This document shows positions 48,146 to 64,000 of a stretch of 64,000 bases of DNA, in pieces. The translations under genes were made by a program, and so were the position numbers. Positions within the stretch are counted from its first letter, which is position 1; each line of letters begins with the position of its first letter. Below the pieces are notes generated by a model, which had not been told where the DNA came from, ran no database searches, and was given only the letters and a program-made list of their open reading frames with translations. This DNA comes from Vibrio lentus (GTDB taxonomy: Bacteria; Pseudomonadota; Gammaproteobacteria; Enterobacterales; Vibrionaceae), in NCBI RefSeq assembly GCF_030409755.1, contig NZ_JAUFQE010000002.1, forward strand, positions 2,294,001-2,358,000, given 5' to 3'.

Positions 48146-48266
48146 TAGCACTAAGAGCAACAATTACAAGCGGTAAAGATCTCATTACTGGAAGTAAAAT
48201 GAGAGTTTCATTGCCTTAGTATCATTGTCGGTGTTAAATAGATTCAGCAATATATAGAGGTTAAAA

Positions 48267-49268
48267 ATGGCAACAATTAAAGATGTAGCAAAGGAAGCTG
48301 GTGTTTCTGTTGCAACCGTATCTCGAGTAATCAACAAGTCTCCAAAAGCAAGCGCAAGCTCGGTAGAGTCTGTGACTAAAGCGATGGTTAAACTGGGTTA
48401 CCGCCCTAATGCGAATGCTCGTGCGTTGGTCAGCCAAAGCACCAACACTGTGGGCGTGTTAGTCGGTGATATCTCCGACCCCTTTTTCGGCACTCTGGTT
48501 AAGGCTGTCGATAATGTCGCTCGTGAGAACGGAAAACATATCCTCGTTGGTAATGGCTCACACGATCGTGAAGAAGAGAGACAAGCGATTGAGTTGCTGA
48601 TTAATAGCCGTTGCGATGCCTTAGTGATCCACTCTAAAGGACTCACCGACGAAGAGCTGATTGCCTATGCCAAAGAAGTGAAAGGCTTAGTGCTGATCAA
48701 TCGTTATATTGCTGAGATTGCGAACCGTTGTATTTTCTTAGACAACAAGAAAGGCGCGTACCTCGCCACTGAATATCTGATTCGTCATGGCCACAAAAAC
48801 ATCGCCTGCATCGCCTCTTCTCACAGCATTGAAGATGCCGATGAACGAGTGCAAGGTTACTTAGCAGCACTCTCCGATTACAAAATCGAGTTATCTGATA
48901 GCTATATTGAATATTCAGCGCCCACCAGTGATGGTGGCGAATACGCGATGACTAACTTACTAACCAAGTCACTACCTATCACCGGCCTTGTTGCTTACAA
49001 CGATTACATGGCAGCAGGCGCACTCTCAGTGCTTGATGAAAACGGTATTCAAGCGCCAGACAAGGTTTCTATTGTTGGTTTTGATGACGGCTTAATTGCT
49101 CGCTATGTTCACCCTAAGCTGACGACTATCCGCTACCCTATTCAGATGATGGCAGAAAAAGCCACTCGACTCGCGCTAGTGCTGGCTAAAAGTGAAGCGG
49201 TTTCCTCTGAGCCAATGATGTTCTCTCCGACTCTGGTTCGTAGAAACTCAGTTGAGAAAGTCGTCTAG
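48267..49268 (+). CDS. galR: GalR, LacI-family galactose repressor
   Basis: LacI-family regulator of 333 residues whose helix-turn-helix (MATIKDVAKEAGVSVATVSRVINKSPKAS) is nearly identical to E. coli GalR/GalS, so it should bind the same GTGNAANCGNTTNCAC operators. The periplasmic-binding-like effector domain follows (TNTVGVLVGDISDPFFGTLVKAVDNVA, FDDGLIARYVHPKLTTIRYPI, FSPTLVRRNSV). It faces galM, convergent across a strong terminator. A GalR site lies in front of it and a perfect one in front of galE. Confidence 0.94.
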   Translation: MATIKDVAKEAGVSVATVSRVINKSPKASASSVESVTKAMVKLGYRPNANARALVSQSTNTVGVLVGDISDPFFGTLVKAVDNVARENGKHILVGNGSHDREEERQAIELLINSRCDALVIHSKGLTDEELIAYAKEVKGLVLINRYIAEIANRCIFLDNKKGAYLATEYLIRHGHKNIACIASSHSIEDADERVQGYLAALSDYKIELSDSYIEYSAPTSDGGEYAMTNLLTKSLPITGLVAYNDYMAAGALSVLDENGIQAPDKVSIVGFDDGLIARYVHPKLTTIRYPIQMMAEKATRLALVLAKSEAVSSEPMMFSPTLVRRNSVEKVV

Positions 49269-49335
49269 CCGCAAAGCAGCCTCTACTTGCTTTCGCTAGT
49301 CTTCTGACCAGCTGTTAGCATCGAATATAGAGCAC

Positions 49336-49374
49336 AAAAAAAAGCCCTAACAGAAGCTATTCTGTTAGGGCTTT
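49336..49374. terminator. Bidirectional terminator between galR and galM
   Basis: Fifteen-base stem AAAGCCCTAACAGAA / TTCTGTTAGGGCTTT, loop of four; a long T-run follows on the minus strand, and CTTTCTT on the plus strand. Confidence 0.92.
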
Positions 49375-49450
49375 CTTACCTTACTCTCCCCAACAATAAT
49401 TCCCTTTGTTAGGCGCCAATTTGGCATAAACCATTTTGAGCTAGAGCAGA

Positions 49451-50530
49451 CTAGTTTGAATAATCCCCCGAAAATTCAAACTGGTAACAGGTTCGGTAGC
49501 GGTATTCTTGTTCAGGCCTAAGAATACAACTGTCCTGTTTCCACTCTGGATGGTTAGGTGAGTCAGGTAAGAACTGGGTTTCCAATGCAATTCCTGCGTA
49601 GTCTTCGTAGCTGCCACCCTTTCGATTAGGTGTTCCGCCCAACCAATTACCGGTATACAGCTGCATTGCTGGCTTGGTTGAAAAGACTTTCAGAGTGACA
49701 AGTGCATCAGGCGAAGTCACTGTAGCCGCACATTGATCGCGTTTACAGTTTTCCGCTAAAAGAAAAGAATGATCATAACCTTTGGCCGCTTTTTGCTGTT
49801 CATCACCCAATAAGCGTTCAGAGATCATCATAGGCTGATTGAAATCAAAGCTGGTTGATTTCACCGATTTCAAATTACCTAATGGGATACCCACCTTATT
49901 CGTCGGTAGGTATTGCGAGGCATTGATGCTGACAATATGAGACAAACAATCGTGATCGCTGTTTGCGCCAAGTAAATTAAAGTAAGCGTGGTTAGTTAGG
50001 TTCACGACCGTAGCTTTATCGGTTGTCGCAAAGTACTCGATAGACACTCGGTTGTCTTCGGTTAACTCGTAACTCACAGACACATTCAGCAACCCTGGGA
50101 AACCTTGGTCGCCATCAGCAGACACTAAGCTATAAACGACCGACATCGGTGTTTGAGCGGTTAACTGCCAGCGGCGCTTATCAAAGCCATCTGAGCCACC
50201 GTGTAAAGTATTACCGGATTGATTCGCATCGAGCTTATAACCCGTGCCATCAACTTTAAAACGACCATTGGCAATGCGGTTAGCATAGCGCCCGACCGTC
50301 GCACCAAGATAGCTGGCTTGTTTCTGAAAGTTTTCCATTGAATCGACGCCCAACAGAACTTCTCGTTGATTTCCCTTTACTGGCAGGATACAGCTCAACC
50401 AAGTCGCGCCAATATCCATGAATGTTAGTTGCATGCCATGCTTGTTGGACAAGGTAACTAACTGAGCAGGGTGACCATCATAGGCTGCCGTTTGTGTCAT
50501 GGATTGGTGCAAGTTCTGCTCTGATGTCAT
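49451..50530 (-). CDS. galM: GalM, aldose 1-epimerase (galactose mutarotase)
   Basis: Interconverts alpha and beta anomers so that beta-galactose released from galactosides can be used by GalK. It has 359 residues. Catalytic features are present: the His region LTNHAYFNLLG, GNTLHGGSDGFDKRRW and the C-terminal catalytic glutamate in GIALETQFLPDSPNHPEW. It is the last gene of the galETKM operon. A terminator-like hairpin separates it from galK. Confidence 0.95.
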   Translation of the reverse strand: MTSEQNLHQSMTQTAAYDGHPAQLVTLSNKHGMQLTFMDIGATWLSCILPVKGNQREVLLGVDSMENFQKQASYLGATVGRYANRIANGRFKVDGTGYKLDANQSGNTLHGGSDGFDKRRWQLTAQTPMSVVYSLVSADGDQGFPGLLNVSVSYELTEDNRVSIEYFATTDKATVVNLTNHAYFNLLGANSDHDCLSHIVSINASQYLPTNKVGIPLGNLKSVKSTSFDFNQPMMISERLLGDEQQKAAKGYDHSFLLAENCKRDQCAATVTSPDALVTLKVFSTKPAMQLYTGNWLGGTPNRKGGSYEDYAGIALETQFLPDSPNHPEWKQDSCILRPEQEYRYRTCYQFEFSGDYSN

Positions 50531-50555
50531 TCTAAATTCCTTCCTAGTGCCAACA

Positions 50556-50584
50556 AAAAGCCTCTACATTTAAGCAAAGGCTTT
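50556..50584 (-). terminator. Possible attenuating hairpin between galK and galM
   Basis: On the minus strand AAAGCCT and AGGCTTT pair across a 14-base loop, followed by TTG. It is weak and lies inside the operon, so partial termination before galM is possible. Confidence 0.4.
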
Positions 50585-50652
50585 ACCATTTGGCCTACCA
50601 TGAACTTTTTACTTGGTAAGCACTATCTTTCAAGCATGAAATCTCGAAACAG

Positions 50653-51813
50653 CTAGATTACTTCAATTAGGCTAGCGCCGTCTTTCGCTTGGCACACATA
50701 AATCGATTCTTTTAGGCCAGTCGCTGCTTGGTACTTCTGTTCTACCGTTGTTTTAATTTCATCAACTAAAGCAGGCGGAACCAATGCCACGATACAGCCA
50801 CCAAAACCGCCGCCAGTCATGCGCACGCCACCTTGGTCACCAATCACGTCTTTGACCATATCAACCAGAGTGTCGACTTCTTTGACTGTGATTTCAAAAT
50901 CGTCTCTCATTGAAGCGTGAGATTCTGCCATCAACTCGCCCATACGCTTCATATCATGAGTACGTAAAGCTTGAGCCGCTTCAACCGTACGGTCATTTTC
51001 CGTGATCACGTGACGAGCGCGCTTAGCGACTATTTCATCAAGCTCAGTGACTTTGGCATTGAACTGTTCAATCGTCACATCTCGCAATGCTGGAACACCA
51101 AAGATGCGCGCGGCTTCTTCACACTGTTCACGACGCGTGTTGTATTCACTGTCGACCAAACCGCGTTTCTTGTTTGAGTTGATGATTACCACAGCCATGT
51201 CTTCTGGCATAGAAACCGCTTGAGTTTCTAGGCTACGACAGTCCAACAGCATCGCGTGGTTTGCACGACCTTCAGCAGAAATCATTTGATCCATGATGCC
51301 GCAGTTGCAACCAACGAATTCGTTTTCCGCTTGCTGACCATTCAACGCAACTTCAGCTTGGCTGATCTCTAGGTTGTAAAGCACCTTAAATGTCTGACCG
51401 ATGACGACTTCCAGAGCCGCAGAAGAACTTAAACCCGCACCTTGAGGCACGTTGCCGGTTACAGAGATGTCTGCACCTTTAAACTCAAACCCACGACCCA
51501 TTAAGCATTTCACAACACCACGAATGTAGTTCGCCCACATCTTGTCTTGTTGGAAAGTGATCTCTTTAGTGATATCGAATTCGTCTACTGCATTATCGTA
51601 GTCGACAGATACTACGCGCACGATGTTGTCGTCACGCTTAGCCGCTGCAACTACCGTTTGGTAGTTAATGGCACACGGTAGAACAAAACCATCGTTGTAG
51701 TCAGTGTGCTCACCAATCAGGTTCACACGACCCGGAGCTTGAACGATATGAGTCGCTCGGTAACCAAGGACTTGCTCAAAAGATGCTTTCACGTTTTGGA
51801 TTAGATCAGACAT
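50653..51813 (-). CDS. galK: GalK, galactokinase
   Basis: GHMP-family kinase of 386 residues making galactose-1-phosphate. Motif 1 ([24 protein letters not shown]), the ATP-binding [12 protein letters not shown] and motif 3 ([13 protein letters not shown]) are all intact, as is the catalytic aspartate segment [13 protein letters not shown]. It is third in galETKM, 193 bases after galT, with an intergenic repeat in the gap. Confidence 0.98.
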   Translation of the reverse strand: MSDLIQNVKASFEQVLGYRATHIVQAPGRVNLIGEHTDYNDGFVLPCAINYQTVVAAAKRDDNIVRVVSVDYDNAVDEFDITKEITFQQDKMWANYIRGVVKCLMGRGFEFKGADISVTGNVPQGAGLSSSAALEVVIGQTFKVLYNLEISQAEVALNGQQAENEFVGCNCGIMDQMISAEGRANHAMLLDCRSLETQAVSMPEDMAVVIINSNKKRGLVDSEYNTRREQCEEAARIFGVPALRDVTIEQFNAKVTELDEIVAKRARHVITENDRTVEAAQALRTHDMKRMGELMAESHASMRDDFEITVKEVDTLVDMVKDVIGDQGGVRMTGGGFGGCIVALVPPALVDEIKTTVEQKYQAATGLKESIYVCQAKDGASLIEVI

Positions 51814-51884
51814 AAGTAAACTCTCTGCTTAAACTCTTTAATCAATTGGTTATGGCCCCTTTACGGCACCACTTTAATTCTTTT

Positions 51885-51982
51885 AGATTCCCGACTCCTT
51901 TGTTCCTCACTCTCGGGATTGACGCTAAACGTTTCAATGAAACTGTCATTCCAGAATCGAGGAACGAGATATCAGGAATCTT
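51885..51982 (+). repeat. Dispersed intergenic repeat, copy A (galK–galT gap)
   Basis: About 98 bases bounded by AGATTCCC and GGAATCTT and containing TTCCTCACTCTCGGGAT and TCATTCCAGAATCGAGGAAC. It matches copy B at 53125-53228 in order and orientation. Its ends are inverted, so the transcript can fold back. Confidence 0.8.
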
Positions 51983-52006
51983 GCTCGTTATCTACGAAGC
52001 AACGTA

Positions 52007-53059
52007 TTACTGCTCTTTGTAGTGAACGTCGCTCAAATCACGAAGACGTTGCGCAGCTTGCTCTGCGGTTAAGTCACGTTGAGATTCAGCCAGCATTTCA
52101 TAGCCCACCATGAACTTACGAACCGATGCGCTGCGCAGTAGCGGTGGGTAGAACAAAGCGTGCAGTTGCCAATGATCGATGTCGGTGCCTTCTTCGAAGA
52201 ACGGCGCATAGTGCCAACCCATCGAGTACGGGAATGAACACTGGAACAAGTTATCGTAACGGCTAGTCAGCTTCTTGATTGCCAGCGCCAAGTCATCACG
52301 CTGCTCGTCCGTCAATTCACTCATGCGGCGAATATGCGTTTTTGGTAGCAACATGGTTTCAAATGGCCACGCAGCCCAATAAGGCACCACGGCAATCCAA
52401 TGTTCAGTTTCAACCACAGTGCGAGAGCCATCTTTCATTTCAGCTTCAACGTAATCGACTAATAGGTTTGAGCCTTGCTGTTCAAAGTACTCTTTCAGTA
52501 GCTTTTCTTTACGTTCAATTTCGTTGGGTAAAAAACTGTTCGCCCAGATTTGACCGTGTGGATGAGGCTGAGAACAGCCCATGGTCTCGCCTTTGTTTTC
52601 GAAGGCTTGAACCCATAGGTAATCTTTACCCAGTTCTTCAATTTGCTCGTTCCAGGTATCAATCACACCACGGATTTTATTAACCGGTAACTCTGGCAGC
52701 GTTTTGCTATGATCCGGAGAGAAACAGATAACACGGCTCAACCCGCGAACACCTTGAGTCTTGAATAGAGGGTTTTCAGACTCTGGAGCGTCAGGTGAAT
52801 CAGGCATCAACGCCGCGAAATCATTACTGAATACGTAAGTGCCGTCGTAATCTGGGTTTTCATCACCCGAGATACGTGTATTGGTTGGGCACAAGAAACA
52901 CTCTTTCTCATACGCTGGAAGTTGCGCTGTTGATGGCTTTTCATCTTGGCCGCTCCACGGACGTTTTGCGCGGTGCGGTGATACCAAGATCCACTGACCC
53001 GTTAATGGGTTATAACGACGATGCGGGTGGTCTACTGGGTTAAATTCAACTTTTGACAT
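52007..53059 (-). CDS. galT: GalT, galactose-1-phosphate uridylyltransferase
   Basis: Exchanges UMP between UDP-glucose and galactose-1-phosphate in the Leloir pathway. It has 350 residues. The catalytic histidine motif is [13 protein letters not shown] (His-Pro-His), and zinc/iron-binding residues lie in [15 protein letters not shown]. Other family segments are [19 protein letters not shown] and [13 protein letters not shown]. It sits between two copies of the same intergenic repeat. Confidence 0.98.
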   Translation of the reverse strand: MSKVEFNPVDHPHRRYNPLTGQWILVSPHRAKRPWSGQDEKPSTAQLPAYEKECFLCPTNTRISGDENPDYDGTYVFSNDFAALMPDSPDAPESENPLFKTQGVRGLSRVICFSPDHSKTLPELPVNKIRGVIDTWNEQIEELGKDYLWVQAFENKGETMGCSQPHPHGQIWANSFLPNEIERKEKLLKEYFEQQGSNLLVDYVEAEMKDGSRTVVETEHWIAVVPYWAAWPFETMLLPKTHIRRMSELTDEQRDDLALAIKKLTSRYDNLFQCSFPYSMGWHYAPFFEEGTDIDHWQLHALFYPPLLRSASVRKFMVGYEMLAESQRDLTAEQAAQRLRDLSDVHYKEQ

Positions 53060-53124
53060 GTTTAGATTGCTCTCAAATTTTGTGTCTTGGTCAATTCACC
53101 AAGATGAATAATTCTTCTACAAGG

Positions 53125-53228
53125 AGATTCCCTATCACGCTCGTTCCTCACTGTAGGGAATGACGTTCAGAAATCGTAGTTTTAAAATTCGTCATTCCAG
53201 AATCGAGGGACGAGATATCTGGAATCTC
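53125..53228 (+). repeat. Dispersed intergenic repeat, copy B (galT–galE gap)
   Basis: About 104 bases with the same boundaries as copy A (AGATTCCC ... GGAATCTC), including GTTCCTCACTGTAGGGAATGACG and GTCATTCCAGAATCGAGGGA. The two copies are in direct orientation, 1,240 bases apart, flanking galT. Confidence 0.8.
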
Positions 53229-53353
53229 TCTTCATCTGCATTCCCCAATGAAATTGGAGTTGCAGCTAGGCAGCAAGATTTCCAATATCCATGAGCATAG
53301 ATCTTCTATGTGATTGGAATTGGTAAGCGCAGCTAACAACGCTGCGGCTTCAA
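53229..53353 (+). repeat. Structured palindromic block in the galT–galE gap
   Basis: Contains CCAAT...ATAGATCTTCTAT...ATTGG and GCAGC-TAACAAC-GCTGC fold-backs directly after copy B and up to the galE stop. It resembles REP-like intergenic sequences seen in other Vibrio genomes (from memory). Confidence 0.5.
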
Positions 53354-54373
53354 TTACGAAGGGGAATAGCCGTTCGGGTTATTCGACTGCCAATTCCACG
53401 TATCTGCCGTCATCTCCATCACACTGCGAGTCGCTTTCCAGCCTAACTCGCGCTCTGCTTTTTCAGTGCTTGCCCAACATTCGGCAATATCACCAGCGCG
53501 GCGTGGACAAAGTTCATAAGGGACAGGCTTACCCGATGCTTGTGCGAAGGCTTCAACCATCTCAAGTACACTTGAGCCTTTACCTGTGCCTAGATTATAA
53601 ATATGTAAGCCAGCCTTCTCGCCCACCGCTTTTAACGCGGCAACGTGACCGTCTGCTAAGTCCATTACATGAATATAGTCACGAACGCCTGTGCCATCGA
53701 CGGTTGGGTAATCGTTTCCAAACACAGCCAATTTTTCACGGCGACCAACGGCTACTTGAGCAATAAACGGCATTAAATTATTTGGAATACCTTGTGGGTC
53801 TTCACCCATGGTGCCTGATGGATGTGCGCCAACAGGGTTAAAGTAGCGCAGTAACGTCACGCTCCAGTCGTTTTCAGCGTTGAACAAATCGCTCAAACAC
53901 TCTTCCACCATGTATTTGCTACGACCATAAGGGTTGGTTGTTGCGCCAGTTGGTGAGGTTTCAGTAATTGGCACTACTTCTGGGTCACCGTAAACAGTAG
54001 CCGAAGAACTAAATACGATACTTTTCACACCCGCTTTCTTCATGCTTCTAGCTAACACTAGTGAACCATTTACGTTGTTATCGTAGTATTCCAAAGGCTT
54101 AGTCACCGACTCCCCTACCGCTTTCAGGCCAGCAAAGTGAATCACGGCTTGGATATCGTTTTCTGAAAATACGCTATCTAGAAAAGATTGATCACGAATG
54201 TCGCCAAGATAAAACGTTGGTCGCTTTCCGGTTAACGATTCGATTCGTTCTAGCACCAGCTCTTTACTGTTGCAAAGGTTATCAACGATGATTGGCTCCA
54301 TACCTGCCTGTATCATTTGAATGCATGTATGACTTCCGATGTAACCCATGCCGCCCGTAACCAGTACTTTCAC
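53354..54373 (-). CDS. galE: GalE, UDP-glucose 4-epimerase
   Basis: NAD-dependent epimerase of UDP-galactose and UDP-glucose. The GTG at 54373 is chosen as start (339 residues, VKVLVTGGMGYIGSHTC), with GAGAGG upstream; a TTG two codons earlier is less likely. The Rossmann motif GGMGYIGSH, active-site FSSSATVYG and YGRSKYMVE (Tyr-x3-Lys), and NYF-like LLRYFNPVGAHPSG are intact. It is first in galETKM and divergent from ebgR, with a perfect GalR operator between them. Confidence 0.97.
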   Translation of the reverse strand: MKVLVTGGMGYIGSHTCIQMIQAGMEPIIVDNLCNSKELVLERIESLTGKRPTFYLGDIRDQSFLDSVFSENDIQAVIHFAGLKAVGESVTKPLEYYDNNVNGSLVLARSMKKAGVKSIVFSSSATVYGDPEVVPITETSPTGATTNPYGRSKYMVEECLSDLFNAENDWSVTLLRYFNPVGAHPSGTMGEDPQGIPNNLMPFIAQVAVGRREKLAVFGNDYPTVDGTGVRDYIHVMDLADGHVAALKAVGEKAGLHIYNLGTGKGSSVLEMVEAFAQASGKPVPYELCPRRAGDIAECWASTEKAERELGWKATRSVMEMTADTWNWQSNNPNGYSPS

Positions 54374-55751
<1,378 letters not shown>

Positions 55752-55775
55752 TCATATAAATCAAACATATAAAAT

Positions 55776-55806
55776 AAGGCCACCTTTATTGAAGGTGGCC
55801 TTTTTT
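55776..55806 (+). terminator. Terminator of ebgR
   Basis: Eleven-base stem AAGGCCACCTT / AAGGTGGCCTT, loop of five, followed by TTTT. It separates ebgR from ebgA, so the structural genes have their own promoter. Confidence 0.92.
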
Positions 55807-55934
55807 ATGTCTTTCATATACGCCAACATACGCATATCTCCCTTCTGAAATACTCACCTAAATCACCAAATGACATTCTTTTAAGTGGATCACACACCAC
55901 TGTAAAAAGCCCACAAAAAACGTGATGGAGTTAA

Positions 55935-59648
<3,714 letters not shown>

Positions 59649-59678
59649 GTAACTGAAAGCAACAACAAGATCTATTCA

Positions 59679-59720
59679 CAGTGTGTACTGAGCCTTGCCG
59701 TTCAAGTCTCAGTCACACTG
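59679..59720 (+). other. Stable hairpin in the ebgC–ygjI spacer
   Basis: CAGTGTG-T-ACTGAG pairs with CTCAGT-CACACTG (13 base pairs, one bulged T) around a 15-base loop. No T-run follows, so it is more likely an RNA-processing or stability element than a terminator. Confidence 0.6.
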
Positions 59721-59784
59721 CATAACGCCTTTACGCTTCTTCCCTACAAGGAAGCTTAAAGAAATAACGACTATAATTACGTGA

Positions 59785-61224
<1,440 letters not shown>

Positions 61225-61247
61225 TCCAAAATTGACATCTCTAATTG

Positions 61248-61274
61248 AAAAGCGCCTTTATGGCGCTTTTTTTT
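61248..61274 (+). terminator. Terminator of ebgAC–ygjI
   Basis: Stem AAAAGCGCC / GGCGCTTTT, loop TTTAT, followed by TTTT. It closes the ebgA–ebgC–ygjI transcript. Confidence 0.92.
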
Positions 61275-61601
61275 GTTTTAAATCAGAGTATTAAATAACA
61301 AAAAAACAAGAATAAAAACGTCATTCCGTCAAGGTTTCACTTCACGAAAAACGCTAGTTAAATCGTAATAAATCCCGAACAAAAACACAGGTAAAATATT
61401 AACTAAATTTATTTACTCAATATCACATATTTGATCAATTCTGATTAACTTCCCGCCGCTTAATCTTTAATCTCCTTGCTGAAGAGATAGAAAAACTCAT
61501 AGAACGAAAAACGACACAAAGCCCCTACAAGCCTGTTACATCGTCGTACATGAGAAAGCCAATTTCTTTGATGAATGCCTTAGTGTCGCATTTGAAATTC
61601 A

Positions 61602-61616
61602 AGTAATAAATTTACT
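61602..61616. promoter_or_regulatory. Candidate EbgR operator upstream of the second permease gene
   Basis: AGTAATAAATTTACT has the same AGTAA-N5-TTACT form as the palindrome in front of ebgA. It lies 185 bases before the second permease start. Confidence 0.5.
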
Positions 61617-61755
61617 GAAATCGAGAAGACAAACGCCAAGGGATTCGTTCGTAAATCAATACAAAAATAATAAATGAGCCAGACCTGACTTCATGAAGCG
61701 GGTGTTTGCCAAACCAACATAACAATAAAAACACGGCCTAGATCTCCCTCTCTAG

Positions 61756-63234
<1,479 letters not shown>

Positions 63235-63276
63235 TGTTCACCTTACCTTGGTCTTAATCTTGATTTGAACTCTCTT

Positions 63277-63307
63277 AGGCACTCACTATTTGGCGAGTGC
63301 CTTTTTA
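63277..63307 (+). terminator. Terminator of the second permease gene
   Basis: Stem AGGCACTC / GAGTGCCT with a ten-base loop, followed by TTTT. Confidence 0.85.
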
Positions 63308-63452
63308 TTCGCTTCCCTTTTTTCTTATCGCCGCTCCTTACATCCTATTTACCGAGTTATTCCTTTCATCAAAATTAGATTCACAACACCGATATATCCC
63401 TTGCCTGATATTTGTTTATAAATTCAACTAAAACCCAAAACAAATCAACGAT

Positions 63453-63465
63453 AAACTTTTACTAA
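63453..63465. promoter_or_regulatory. EbgR-type half-operator upstream of ygjJ
   Basis: AAACTTTTACTAA is identical to bases 55966-55978 of the ebgA palindrome. It lies 171 bases before the ygjJ start. A further TTTTACTAA occurs just inside the coding region at 63647. Confidence 0.5.
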
Positions 63466-63563
63466 AAATAGATCACACTTTTAAGCTTATTTAATTTTAA
63501 ACACAAAAATAATCATTAATATTGGTTTTGCGATCGTAAGTGACCTGACCATATACGCCTTGA

Positions 63564-64000
<437 letters not shown>

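Overview
The window is a stretch of Vibrionaceae main-chromosome DNA, most like the Vibrio splendidus group. The evidence is a sodium-type PomAB flagellar motor, a queF–GGDEF–ppnN–xni and pomBA–xseB–ispA–dxs gene order as in Vibrio, Vibrio-restricted families (DUF3332, DUF3622, DUF2310), and Vibrio-type intergenic repeats. No phage, plasmid, CRISPR array, tRNA or rRNA was seen. Almost every gene is intact and about 90% of the sequence is coding.

Layout: 1–1740 holds the end of metN plus metI and metQ (methionine ABC importer). 1769–4696 holds a LamB-type porin with twin CelR-like operators, then the syd–DUF2310 pair. 4828–12363 holds queF, a TPR membrane protein with a dead GGDEF domain, an active-looking SGEEF diguanylate cyclase, ppnN and xni; a phased ~22-bp repeat array lies before ppnN. 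12564–14594 is a Fur-box TonB receptor, with a candidate small RNA beside it. 15016–18320 is gcvA–hydrolase–DUF423–rlmM, with the GcvB small RNA divergent from gcvA. 18690–25545 is thiI, pomAB and xseB–ispA–dxs. 25681–32433 is a monooxygenase-like gene and the nrdR–ribD–ribE–ribBX–ribH–nusB–thiL–pgpA block. 32590–38883 is proBA, crl, frsA, gpt and a purine permease. A self-contained unit for a 28-residue peptide lies at 39292–39635, followed by pepD, a MITE-like element, a DUF3332 lipoprotein, an AstE-like protein, DUF3622, adenine deaminase, nnrS, a gamma-glutamylcyclotransferase-like gene and csaA.

The right-hand 16 kb is the most distinctive region. galR and galETKM adjoin a full ebgR–ebgA–ebgC–ygjI–(second ygjI-like)–ygjJ cluster. 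Together they read as a galactoside-use locus: candidate uptake (ygjJ and two permeases, substrates unknown), hydrolysis by the EbgA/EbgC beta-galactosidase, and conversion of galactose by GalM, GalK, GalT and GalE. A perfect GalR-type operator sits between galE and ebgR. A second motif (AGTAA-N5-TTACT, or its half TTTTACTAA) recurs before ebgR, ebgA, the second permease and ygjJ, suggesting one EbgR regulon.

All functions are inferred from reading protein motifs and remembered family sequences; no search was run. Start codons were moved from the longest open frame where the ribosome-binding site and family length support it (metI, rlmM, DUF423, hydrolase, ispA, pgpA, thiL, ribH, proB, frsA, DUF3332, galE, ebgR, ebgA, ygjI).
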